Translations under genes and position numbers: made by a program
Source of the DNA: Streptomyces rubradiris
Lineage (GTDB): Bacteria; Actinomycetota; Actinomycetes; Streptomycetales; Streptomycetaceae
Assembly (NCBI RefSeq): GCF_016860525.1
Contig: NZ_BNEA01000015.1
Span: 3,968,001-4,032,000, forward strand
Reading direction: 5' to 3'
Length of the DNA stretch: 64,000 nt
Shown: positions 1-6,945 of the stretch, piece by piece
Numbering within the stretch: the first letter of the stretch is position 1
How the letters are laid out: every line of letters begins with the position of its first letter
Notes under the pieces: generated by a model
The model's database searches: none
What the model saw: only the letters and a program-made list of their open reading frames with translations
What the model was told of the DNA's origin: nothing

Positions 1-314
1 CCCACGCCCACGGTGGCCCCCTCGCCGACGTTGACCTCCGCGTCGGCGAGCGCGGCCGGCTCGGGGACGGCGGGCACGGCGGGACGGGGCGCGGTGGAGG
101 TGTGTGCGGCGGCCGGGACGGCCGGCTCGGTCGCGGCCGTGGAGGCGGTGGCCCCGCAGCCGGTCGCGGCGAGCACCAGCGCGCAGGCCGCCGCGAGGGC
201 ACCGGCGACGGCTTTCGGACGGCGGACGGCCCGGTGGCCGGCGGTCGGGCGGCCGGTGGCCGGGCGGGCTGACGGGTCGTGCGGGATACGTGAGCGATGC
301 GCGTGCGTGGACAC
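1..314 (-). CDS. lipoprotein, probable L,D-transpeptidase (N-terminal part; runs off the left edge)
   Basis: The first 104 codons of a minus-strand gene are visible, starting at GTG 314 behind a GGGGGGA ribosome site. A basic N-terminal region leads into a hydrophobic stretch that ends in the lipobox LAATGC (Cys at about residue 53), so the protein should be lipid-anchored outside the membrane. A Thr/Pro/Ala-rich linker follows. The last visible residues (VNVGEGATVGVG) match the start of the Ig-like domain that precedes the YkuD domain in actinobacterial L,D-transpeptidase lipoproteins. The catalytic domain is outside the window, so the enzyme call is inferred from this short match. The gene diverges from the ECF sigma gene at 456. 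Confidence 0.6.
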   Translation of the reverse strand, partial: MSTHAHRSRIPHDPSARPATGRPTAGHRAVRRPKAVAGALAAACALVLAATGCGATASTAATEPAVPAAAHTSTAPRPAVPAVPEPAALADAEVNVGEGATVGV

Positions 315-455
315 GGAAGGTCCCCCCTGGGATGCGTACGGACATGGTCTGTACGCACGGCGCGGCGCCCGGGTTGCATCGGGACCGGGCGAAATCTCCG
401 GCGCCTCACGCGCCGTAGGATGCACCCTTTCGGGACGAACAGCACGGGAGCCGGC

Positions 456-974
456 ATGACGGAGGAGGAGTTCGACGCCTTCTACACGGCTGCCTTCCCC
501 CGTCTGGTCGGCCAGCTCTACGCCTTCACCGGTGACCACGCCGAGGCGCAGGACGTCGTGCAGGAGGCGTTCGTACGGGCCTGGGACCGGCGGACGTCCT
601 TCGACTCGGCCGAGGCGCCGGAGGCGTGGATCCGCACGGTGGCCACCCGGCTCGCGGTCAGCCGGTTCCGGCGCGCCCGGCGCTGGCTGGAACTCGTCCG
701 CAAGGACACCCCCCGGGAACAGGTCCCGGGGCCCGGACCGGAACACGTCGCCCTCGTCGCCGCGTTGCGCGCCCTCCCCCCGGCGCAACGGCTGGCCGTG
801 GTCCTGTACCACGTGTGCGACCTGAGCGTGGAACAGATCGCCGCGGAGACCGGCGCGCCCGCCGGCACGGTCAAGGCGCGGCTGGCCCGGGGCCGCGCCG
901 CGCTCGCCCGTCATCTGTCGCCCGAGGAGGCCGAGACCATGACCGGGACGAAGGAGGCCACGCATGCCCCATGA
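456..974 (+). CDS. ECF RNA polymerase sigma factor, SigE family
   Basis: A 172-residue sigma factor that would direct RNA polymerase to a small regulon. Region 2 lies at about residues 8-75 (EAQDVVQEAFVRAWDRR is typical of ECF region 2.2) and region 4 at about 105-155, with the helix-turn-helix VEQIAAETGAPAGTVKARL. The ATG at 456 is chosen because a GGGAG site sits just upstream; an in-frame extension to 297 has no family similarity. The stop overlaps the start of the next gene by 11 bases, so the two are translationally coupled. That gene encodes a membrane protein, the usual arrangement for an ECF factor and its regulator. The target promoters cannot be read from the sequence. Confidence 0.88.
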   Translation: MTEEEFDAFYTAAFPRLVGQLYAFTGDHAEAQDVVQEAFVRAWDRRTSFDSAEAPEAWIRTVATRLAVSRFRRARRWLELVRKDTPREQVPGPGPEHVALVAALRALPPAQRLAVVLYHVCDLSVEQIAAETGAPAGTVKARLARGRAALARHLSPEEAETMTGTKEATHAP

Positions 975-1644
975 CCCGACGGGCCCGGCCGCGCCCGGGG
1001 AGAGCGCCGACCGGCTGACGCACGCGCTGCGCGAGGTCGCCGAGCAGGGCCGGCGCCCCGCGCCCGGCCCGGGTGCCGCCGTGCGCCGCCGGGCCGTGCT
1101 GCGCCGCCGTACCCGCCGGGCCGGGCTGGTGTCGGCGGGCCTCGTCGTCGCGGGCGCGGCCGTCCTCACCGCCACGACCCTGCTGGGCGGCGCCGAACGG
1201 CCCGCGCCGCCCGCCGCCACCGCTTCCACCACCGCCCCGGCACCGCCCCCGTCCCCCGACGGCGACACCGCCGTCGACGACATCCGCATCGACCTCACGG
1301 CACTGGAACTGCGGGCCGGGGGAAGGACGTTCCCCATCTCCGCGCCCGGTATGAACCGGCCGTTCCGCGGTGCCGCGGTCGCCCGGGTCACCGAACGCCT
1401 GCGGCACGCCCGGTTCAGCGTCTCGCCGACGGGCGAGATCCGGCGGCACGACTGGGTGATGGCCTTCAGCGGCCCCGAGCGGGAGCCGCACTACCTCTAC
1501 GGCGCCGACGACACCGCCACCGACGTCCCCGGGCGCCGCCCGTCCACACTGAGCGTGATCGGGCTGCGCACCGACGACGCCCGCTGGCTGTACGAGCACA
1601 CCTCCGTCGGCACCCGGATCACCATCACCGGGACCGGCACCTAG
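964..1644 (+). CDS. membrane-anchored protein resembling a degenerate L,D-transpeptidase; possible anti-sigma or sensor partner
   Basis: A 226-residue protein: a cytoplasmic N-terminus (about 1-53, Arg-rich near its end), one transmembrane helix (about 54-75), a Pro/Ala/Thr linker (about 78-105) and an exported domain. The domain ends with HYLYG (176-180), 13 residues, then STLSVIGL (194 on) and DDARWLYEHTSVGTRITIT. The spacing and the tail resemble the IHG...SHGC-I-L...DA-WLYDHT-VGT-VTIT pattern of YkuD L,D-transpeptidases, but both the His-Gly and the Ser-His-Gly-Cys motifs are gone. This suggests a catalytically dead relative. Coupling to the ECF gene suggests a regulatory role, but no known anti-sigma domain is recognisable in the short cytoplasmic part. 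Confidence 0.6.
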   Translation: MPHDPTGPAAPGESADRLTHALREVAEQGRRPAPGPGAAVRRRAVLRRRTRRAGLVSAGLVVAGAAVLTATTLLGGAERPAPPAATASTTAPAPPPSPDGDTAVDDIRIDLTALELRAGGRTFPISAPGMNRPFRGAAVARVTERLRHARFSVSPTGEIRRHDWVMAFSGPEREPHYLYGADDTATDVPGRRPSTLSVIGLRTDDARWLYEHTSVGTRITITGTGT

Positions 1645-1671
1645 CCGGCCGCCGCGGGCAGGGGCCGGTGC

Positions 1672-2619
1672 TCACTGCTCGGGGCGGGTGCGGGACGGGG
1701 TGGAGCGGCCCGGCGGGGGCAGCTGGGCCAGTTCGGTGCGGGCGAGCAGGACGTCGCCGATGAAGAGGTCGTAGAGCAGGATGCCGAGCGCGCCACCGAT
1801 CAGCGGGCCGACGATCGGGATCCACCAGTAGCCGCTGAAGGCGCCGGACACGCTGCCCGGGAACGCCAGGCTGCCCCAGCCCGCCGCGTAGGTGAACAGG
1901 CGGGGGCCGAAGTCGCGGGCCGGGTTGATGGCGTAGCCCGCGTTCGCGCCGTAGGACATGCCGATGGCGGCGACGACGAGGCCGGTGATCAGGGGGCCGA
2001 GGTTGGCCCGCACGGCCTGGTTGCGCAGGTCAATGACGGCGGCGATCAGCATCAGCAGGAAGGCCGTGCCCACGATCTGGTCGATCAGCGGGCCCCAGAC
2101 GCCACCGTGGAAGTAGGGGGCCGGGAAGGTGGCGAAGATGGAGAAGGTGGTGTTCGTGTGCCCGTTCACCTTCGGTCCGGCCACGGTGCGGTCGAAGGCG
2201 TTGATCGCGTCGTGGTAGACGAGGTAGACCAGCGCCGCGCCGGTGAGGGCGCCCACGAACTGGGCGAACCAGTACGGCAGCACTTTGGCCCAGGAGAAAC
2301 CCCGGCGCAGGGCCATGGCCAGGGTCACCGCCGGGTTGAGGTGGGCGCCGCTGATCCCGCCGGCGACGTAGACGCCGAACATGACGGCGAAGGCCCAGCC
2401 CCAGGCGATGAGCAGCCAGTCACCGGCCGCCAGGAAGATCGTGGTGGAGGTGGCGGCCCGGCCGGAACCGGGCAGCGCGGCGACCGCCATCGCGACCACG
2501 CCGCAGCCGAAGGAGATGAGGACGAAGGTCCCGAGGAACTCCGCCATGCACTCGCCCAGCAGACCGCCCCGGCTCCTGAGCCGGGACGTCTTGACGAGCG
2601 GAGGGGTGTCCACAGCCAT
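1672..2619 (-). CDS. MIP family channel (aquaporin / glycerol facilitator)
   Basis: A 315-residue integral membrane channel for glycerol, water or similar small neutral solutes. Both pore motifs are present: HLNPAVT at residues 93-99, and INPARDF at about 231-237. The Asp after the second NPAR is typical of glycerol facilitators rather than pure water channels. Six membrane segments are recognisable. The ATG at 2619 has an AAGGGGG site; the reading frame stays open far upstream, but those codons are Arg/Gly-rich and unlike the family. There is no glycerol kinase or glycerol-3-phosphate dehydrogenase next to it, so it is not a classic glycerol operon. Confidence 0.88.
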   Translation of the reverse strand: MAVDTPPLVKTSRLRSRGGLLGECMAEFLGTFVLISFGCGVVAMAVAALPGSGRAATSTTIFLAAGDWLLIAWGWAFAVMFGVYVAGGISGAHLNPAVTLAMALRRGFSWAKVLPYWFAQFVGALTGAALVYLVYHDAINAFDRTVAGPKVNGHTNTTFSIFATFPAPYFHGGVWGPLIDQIVGTAFLLMLIAAVIDLRNQAVRANLGPLITGLVVAAIGMSYGANAGYAINPARDFGPRLFTYAAGWGSLAFPGSVSGAFSGYWWIPIVGPLIGGALGILLYDLFIGDVLLARTELAQLPPPGRSTPSRTRPEQ

Positions 2620-2744
2620 AAAGGCCCCCTTGGAAGAGAGCGATGCGGCCAATGTCCCCATATTGGCCCACAACGTCACTCCCCGCAGGGCGAACGCTCC
2701 CGGCCACTCGCAAGGGCGACCCCCAGGGGGTGGCCACCGCGGTC

Positions 2745-2945
2745 TCAGCCGCCCGCCTGCCGGACCACCGACGCCGGTGCCTGCGGGGTGTCGGCGGCGC
2801 CGGCCGGGCCCACGTTGGCCGCCAGCAGCAGACCGGACGCGGCTATCACGGCCGCGGTGACGCCCCGGGCGGCGGAGCCCCGTCCGGACGGACGGACGCG
2901 GGGGCGGGTGTGGGATGCGTAGGGTGCGGATGTACGTCCGGACAC
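2745..2945 (-). CDS. small secreted protein, 66 residues, divergent from the XRE-TPR regulator
   Basis: A GTG at 2945 with a GAGG site five bases upstream opens a 66-codon frame; an in-frame ATG at 2981 would add 12 residues. The product has an Arg-rich N-terminus (1-27), a hydrophobic core (about 29-45) and an Ala-Gly-Ala signal-peptidase site at 48-50, leaving a mature tail of only 16 residues (ADTPQAPASVVRQAGG). The signal peptide is seen in the sequence; the function is unknown. The gene lies head-to-head with an XRE-TPR regulator, with a 10-base palindrome between them, so the exported peptide could be a signal or a target of that regulator. It is too short to be certain it is translated. 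Confidence 0.5.
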   Translation of the reverse strand: MSGRTSAPYASHTRPRVRPSGRGSAARGVTAAVIAASGLLLAANVGPAGAADTPQAPASVVRQAGG

Positions 2946-2975
2946 GGCGACCTCGCAACACAACAGCGGAGTGTC

Positions 2976-2985
2976 AAGCATGCTT
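2976..2985. promoter_or_regulatory. palindrome AAGCATGCTT between the secreted peptide and XRE-TPR genes
   Basis: A perfect 10-base palindrome, flanked by T/A-rich bases that are unusual for this genome, sits upstream of both divergent genes (starts at 2945 and 3060). A TAACCT box at 2997-3002 could be the -10 element of the rightward gene. The position suits an operator for the XRE regulator, which is inference. Confidence 0.4.
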
Positions 2986-3059
2986 AATCCGCCGTTTAAC
3001 CTAGGTGCTGTCGCCGCCCAACGGCAAGGGCGGCAGGCCGAGTTGGGGGGCGGGCGGGC

Positions 3060-4439
3060 ATGCGGGAGCGGGACGAGCCGGAGGTCGTCGGGCGGCGGGT
3101 GCAGCGACTGCGCGCCCAGCGGGGGCTGACCCAGCGGCAGCTGGCGGAACCGGCGTACACCCCCGCCTACATCTCCACCCTGGAGGCGGGCCGGGTCCGG
3201 GCCTCCGACGAGGCGCTCAGGCACATCGCGGACCGGCTCGGGGTCAGCTTCGAGGAGCTGGCCGTCGGCCGCCCCGCCCACCTCGCCACCGGCCTCAGGC
3301 TGCGGCTCACCGAGGCCCAGCGAATCCTCGCCGACGGCCGGGCCGAGGAGGCCGCCGTCCAGTACGGCCTGGTGCGCGCCGAGGCGGCGGCCCACGGGCT
3401 CGTGCGCGAACAGGCCGACGCGCTGCTCGGCCTCGGCGAATGCGCCCTGGAGACCGGCGCGCTGAGCGAGGCGCGGGACTGCTTCGAACGGGCCGAGGAA
3501 CACCTGGCCGGCCAGGCCCTGCCGGTACGGGTGCCCGCGGTGCGCGGCCGGGCCGTCGCCCACTACCTCGCCGGCGAACTCCGGTACGCCGTCTACCTCC
3601 TGGAGTCCACGCTCGACGAACTGAACCGCGGCGGACTGCACGACCCGGACGCGCTGCTGCTGCTCTACGCCAGCGTCATCGGCCCGTACATGGACATGGG
3701 CGCCCACGCCCGCGCCGCCCAGGCCGCCGAGTTCGCCCTCGCGCTCGCCCCCCGGGCCGGCGACCCCGCGCTGATCGCCCGGATGCACCGCTCGGTCGCC
3801 CGCACCCTGCTCGCCGAGGGCCGCGTCGCCGAGGCCGACGCCTCCCTGGCCAAGGCGGCCGAGCTGTACGCCCAGCTGCGGCTGCACACCGAGCTGGCCA
3901 ACTGCCACTGGATGCGCGGCTACGTCTGCGCGCAGAACGGCGAACTGGAGCGGGCCGAGACGGAGTTGCGCCAGGCGCACACCATGCTCGCGCGGACCAG
4001 GGCCGCCCTGTACCGCAGCCAGGCCGCCGTCGAACTCGCCGACGTGCTGCACCGCCGGGGCCGCTCCGCGGAGGCCGCCGAGCTGCTGGAGGGGGTCCTC
4101 GGGGACTTCTCCTCCGAGCGCGGCGCCGTGCACGCCGCCGCCGCGCACCGCCTGCTCGGCATCATCGCCGAGGACGCCCGGGACACCGAGGCCGCCGAGG
4201 AGCACTACGTGCGCGCCCTCAGCCTCCTGGAACGCGCGGGCGCCGCCGGTGACCTCGCCGACCTGTGCCGGCTGCTGGGGGACCTGCTGCGCCGAACCGG
4301 CCGGACCGAGGCCGCCCTGGACGCCTACCGCACCGGCCTGGGCCACCGCACCGCCCCCGGCACCACCACCCTGGGCCCGGCCCCGGCCCAGCCCCCGCTG
4401 TGGCCCGCGCCCCCGGCCCCGGACCGGTACCCGCTGTGA
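3060..4439 (+). CDS. XRE-family transcriptional regulator with tetratricopeptide repeats
   Basis: A 459-residue cytoplasmic regulator. An XRE helix-turn-helix occupies about residues 8-65 (RLRAQRGLTQRQLAEP, then TPAYISTLEAGRV as the recognition helix). The rest, about 80-430, is a series of TPR-like helical pairs rich in Ala, Leu and Glu. This layout is that of regulators whose DNA binding is switched by a peptide or protein held by the TPR part. A run of Pro and Ala ends the protein, and the last codons lie in an imperfect tandem repeat that continues past the stop. The divergent neighbour encodes a very small exported protein. The ligand and targets are unknown. Confidence 0.8.
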   Translation: MRERDEPEVVGRRVQRLRAQRGLTQRQLAEPAYTPAYISTLEAGRVRASDEALRHIADRLGVSFEELAVGRPAHLATGLRLRLTEAQRILADGRAEEAAVQYGLVRAEAAAHGLVREQADALLGLGECALETGALSEARDCFERAEEHLAGQALPVRVPAVRGRAVAHYLAGELRYAVYLLESTLDELNRGGLHDPDALLLLYASVIGPYMDMGAHARAAQAAEFALALAPRAGDPALIARMHRSVARTLLAEGRVAEADASLAKAAELYAQLRLHTELANCHWMRGYVCAQNGELERAETELRQAHTMLARTRAALYRSQAAVELADVLHRRGRSAEAAELLEGVLGDFSSERGAVHAAAAHRLLGIIAEDARDTEAAEEHYVRALSLLERAGAAGDLADLCRLLGDLLRRTGRTEAALDAYRTGLGHRTAPGTTTLGPAPAQPPLWPAPPAPDRYPL

Positions 4440-4475
4440 TCCGCACCCCCGCCCCGGACCGGTATCCGCTGTGAC
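4410..4475. repeat. imperfect tandem repeat (about 35 bp, two copies) across the XRE-TPR stop codon
   Basis: The last codons of the XRE-TPR gene (CCCCGGACCGGTACCCGCTG then TGA) are repeated directly after the stop with one T-for-C change and a one-base deletion. Part of the first copy is coding and the second is not. Confidence 0.7.
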
Positions 4476-4477
4476 CC

Positions 4478-5278
4478 TCACACCTCCGCGCGGCCCTGGC
4501 GGCGGATGTCCGCCAGCCGGAGGGCGCCGATCTGGACGGCGGCCTGGGTCGCCTCGTTCGGTACGTCGCCCAGGCCGGCGTTGGTGAGCGCGAAGGCGTC
4601 CTCGCCGACCCGGACGGCGGCCACGTCCATCGTGAGCAGGGACCGCCGCCCCTCCGGGTCGGTAGCGGCGCAGGTGATGCGCAACCCCTGGCGCGCGTCC
4701 CCGACCTCCGGCAGCAAGGCGCTGCGCACCTGCACGTCCTCCAGCAGCCCCAGCTGCGTGGTGGCCGTGAACCGGGCGCAGCGCACCGGCATCTCCCCCA
4801 GCCAGGCCAGCACGGCGTCGACGTCCGCCGGGCGGCGGGCGCCGATCTGGAACCGGAGCTGGGCCTCGGTGCCGGTGTCGTCCAGGCCGACGGCGACGCG
4901 CGCCGGGGCGCCGAGGAGTTCGTCGCTGTAGAGGGCGTCCAGCAGCCGCTGGCACTCCCCGGCCGTGGTGCGGCTCTTGAGCAGCCCGTCCCGCCAGGTG
5001 GCCGCACCGCGCGTGGCGGTCCAGGGGGCGCCGAGGTCGGTCGGGGTGATCAGCGCGGCCCGCGCCTGCTCGTCGCTGAGCGTGGAGCCGTCGGCCCGCC
5101 GGGGCGCCGCGGACGCCGGCGCCGGCCGGTCGGGCGTGGGCAGCGGGTGCGGGGCGCTCGCCGGATGGTTCAGCCCGAGGGCCGCGCAGCCGCCGCCGAG
5201 CAGCAGGCCGGTGGCGAGGAGGGGCAGTGCGACGGCACGGGGGAGGCGGGGGACGCGCGGGGATATCGCGGGGGACAT
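4478..5278 (-). CDS. secreted lipoprotein of unknown function
   Basis: A 266-residue protein from ATG 5278, with a GGAGG site. Positively charged residues precede a hydrophobic stretch and LLLGGGCA, so Cys31 is the likely lipidation site, although Gly-Gly-Gly before Cys is a weak lipobox. A Pro/Ala linker (about 38-62) leads to a globular domain of about 200 residues containing PTDLGAPW and two further Cys residues. The domain loosely resembles the exported sensor domains found in actinobacterial lipoproteins, but I do not recognise a specific family. It stands alone and converges with the XRE-TPR gene. The role is unknown. Confidence 0.65.
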   Translation of the reverse strand: MSPAISPRVPRLPRAVALPLLATGLLLGGGCAALGLNHPASAPHPLPTPDRPAPASAAPRRADGSTLSDEQARAALITPTDLGAPWTATRGAATWRDGLLKSRTTAGECQRLLDALYSDELLGAPARVAVGLDDTGTEAQLRFQIGARRPADVDAVLAWLGEMPVRCARFTATTQLGLLEDVQVRSALLPEVGDARQGLRITCAATDPEGRRSLLTMDVAAVRVGEDAFALTNAGLGDVPNEATQAAVQIGALRLADIRRQGRAEV

Positions 5279-5437
5279 CGGTGCCTCCTGGACTGCGTGG
5301 CGGCCGGGGTGCCTGGTCTCACGGCACCACCGGGCCGGGCGGCCCACCAGCGCTCGGAGCCGTACGGGTGAGGGGTACGGCCGGTGTGCCGCCGGGCACC
5401 CGGGGAAATTCCGTGGAGCGGCCCGTACGGCCCCTGT

Positions 5438-5443
5438 TACCGT
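5438..5443 (+). promoter_or_regulatory. -10 box TACCGT for the thrS-type leader transcript
   Basis: TACCGT fits the TANNNT pattern and ends 7 bases before the ATG of a threonine-rich leader peptide, which would make the mRNA leaderless. No clear -35 hexamer is visible at the expected spacing. Confidence 0.5.
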
Positions 5444-5450
5444 CCCGTCC

Positions 5451-5513
5451 ATGCAGCGCGCCCCGCAGTGCCCGTCGAGCACGACGACGCCGGAGACCGT
5501 CCCGGCGCGCTGA
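5451..5513 (+). CDS. threonine-rich leader peptide (attenuator)
   Basis: A 20-codon frame, ATG 5451 to TGA 5513, encodes MQRAPQCPSSTTTPETVPAR. It holds four threonines, three of them consecutive ACG codons. It begins 7 bases after a TANNNT box and is followed 15 bases later by a 14-bp perfect hairpin in front of a threonyl-tRNA synthetase-like gene. In established attenuators the codons of the leader match the amino acid of the downstream gene: ribosome stalling on uncharged tRNA would prevent the terminator from forming. That logic fits here, but the competing antiterminator pairing has not been worked out. Confidence 0.65.
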   Translation: MQRAPQCPSSTTTPETVPAR

Positions 5514-5528
5514 CACCTGACCAGCACC

Positions 5529-5558
5529 GAAGCCCCGGGGCGCACGCCCCGGGGCTTC
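5529..5558 (+). terminator. attenuator hairpin ahead of the thrS paralogue
   Basis: GAAGCCCCGGGGCG at 5529-5542 pairs perfectly with CGCCCCGGGGCTTC at 5545-5558 (14 bp). There is no U tract, as is common for terminators in very GC-rich genomes. It lies between the Thr-rich leader and the ATG at 5608. Confidence 0.7.
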
Positions 5559-5607
5559 CGCGTGTCCCGGGCCGTCCGCCCCCGTCCACCCCGACGGAAG
5601 GACACCC

Positions 5608-6918
5608 ATGGACCACCGGCCCGACCAGCCCGGCCACCCCGACCAGCCCGGCCACCCCGACCAGCCCGACCACTGCGGCCGACCCGACCGCCCCGACCAC
5701 CGCCGTCTCGGCCGCGAGCTCGGCCTCTTCGGCACCGACCCGCTGATGGGGGCCGGACTGCCGTACTGGCTGCCCGACGGCGCGGCCGTGCGGCACGCCC
5801 TGGAGGAGTACATCCGGGAGGCCGAACGCCGGGCCGGCTACCGGCACGTGTACTCGCCCGTGCTCGGCAAACGGGAGCTGTACGAGATCTCCGGGCACTG
5901 GGACCACTACCGCGACGACATGTACCCGCCGATGCGGCTCGGCGGCGAGGAGGCCGTCCTGCGGCCCAGCCTCTGCCCGCACCACGCGCTGATCTACCGC
6001 TCCCGCGCCCGCAGCCACCGGGAACTGCCGCTGCGCATCGCCGAGCTGGGCACCATGCACCGCGCCGAGCTGTCCGGGGTGCTCGGCGGCCTGACCCGGG
6101 TGCGCGCCATCCACCTCAACGACGCCCACGTCTTCTGCACCCTGGACCAGGCGGTGGCCGAGGCCCGCGCCGCCCTGGAGCTGATCGGCCGGGCCTACGC
6201 CGACCTCGGCATCAAGGCCGTACGCCACCGCCTCTCCCTGCCCGGCGCGGGCGGCAAGTACGTCGCCGACCCCGGGTTGTGGCGGCGGGCCACCGCGCTG
6301 CTGCGGCAGGTCCTGGCCGAGGCCGGGGTGGCGTACGAGGAGGCGCCGGGCGAGGCCGCGTTCTACGGTCCGAAGATCGACGTACAGATCGCCGACCCGG
6401 CGGGCCGCGAGTCCACCCTGTCCACCGTGCAGATCGACTTCCACCAGCCCGCCCGCTTCGGCCTGCGCTACACCGGCCCCGACGGCGCCCGGCACCGGCC
6501 GGTGATGGTGCACCGCAGCGTCATCGGCAGCGTGGAGCGGGCCGTCGCCCACCTCGTCGAGACCCACGGCGGAGCCTTCCCCGCTTGGCTGGCACCGGTC
6601 CAGCTGGTCGTCCTGCCGGTGACCGAGGACCAGCTGGAGCAGGCGGAGCCGCTGGTCCGGGAGGCCGTCGCGGCCGGCCTGCGCGCCGAACTCGCCGGGC
6701 CCGCCCAGGGCACCCTAGGGGCCAGGATCCGGGCCGCGCGGCTGGTGCCGTACCAGGCGGTGATCGGCCCCCGGGAGGCCGGCGCCGGACTGGCCGCCCT
6801 GCGGCTGCGGGACGGACGGCGACCGGGCGCGCTGCCGGCCCCGGAACTGCTGCGCCGGATCACCGCACGGGTGGCGGCCCACTCCACCGCGCTGTGGGAC
6901 GGGGACCCGCTGCTCTAA
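5608..6918 (+). CDS. threonyl-tRNA synthetase paralogue without TGS and editing domains
   Basis: A 436-residue class II synthetase; full-length bacterial ThrRS is about 640-660. Present are the catalytic core (about 35-325) and the anticodon-binding domain (about 330-430). The N-terminal TGS and editing domains are replaced by a His/Pro/Asp/Gln repeat (HPDQPG units, about 3-32). Zinc-ligand positions are kept: Cys in SLCPHH, His in NDAHVFC, His in VMVHRS. Active-site surroundings differ from the norm: TMHRAE replaces TVYRYE, and SLCPHH replaces the usual MNCPGH. The start has a GGAAGGA site. A nucleoside hydrolase follows after 27 bases. It may serve as a stress or drug-tolerant second enzyme, expressed when threonyl-tRNA runs low; this is inferred from the leader. 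Confidence 0.82.
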   Translation: MDHRPDQPGHPDQPGHPDQPDHCGRPDRPDHRRLGRELGLFGTDPLMGAGLPYWLPDGAAVRHALEEYIREAERRAGYRHVYSPVLGKRELYEISGHWDHYRDDMYPPMRLGGEEAVLRPSLCPHHALIYRSRARSHRELPLRIAELGTMHRAELSGVLGGLTRVRAIHLNDAHVFCTLDQAVAEARAALELIGRAYADLGIKAVRHRLSLPGAGGKYVADPGLWRRATALLRQVLAEAGVAYEEAPGEAAFYGPKIDVQIADPAGRESTLSTVQIDFHQPARFGLRYTGPDGARHRPVMVHRSVIGSVERAVAHLVETHGGAFPAWLAPVQLVVLPVTEDQLEQAEPLVREAVAAGLRAELAGPAQGTLGARIRAARLVPYQAVIGPREAGAGLAALRLRDGRRPGALPAPELLRRITARVAAHSTALWDGDPLL

Positions 6919-6945
6919 GGTCGGCTGGACGGAAAGGAGGCCGCC

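Noticed and set aside
2972-2977. Perfect -35 hexamer TTGACA on the minus strand
   Set aside because: No -10 hexamer follows at 16-19 bases, so it is not called as a promoter.
2745-4955. Long minus-strand open frame of 736 codons
   Set aside because: It is the antisense shadow of the XRE-TPR gene, with no family similarity. Only its last 66 codons, with a signal peptide and own ribosome site, are kept as a separate small gene.
5513-5608. T-box riboswitch for the ThrRS paralogue
   Set aside because: No T-box sequence or specifier stem is seen. A short Thr-rich leader frame and hairpin explain the region better.
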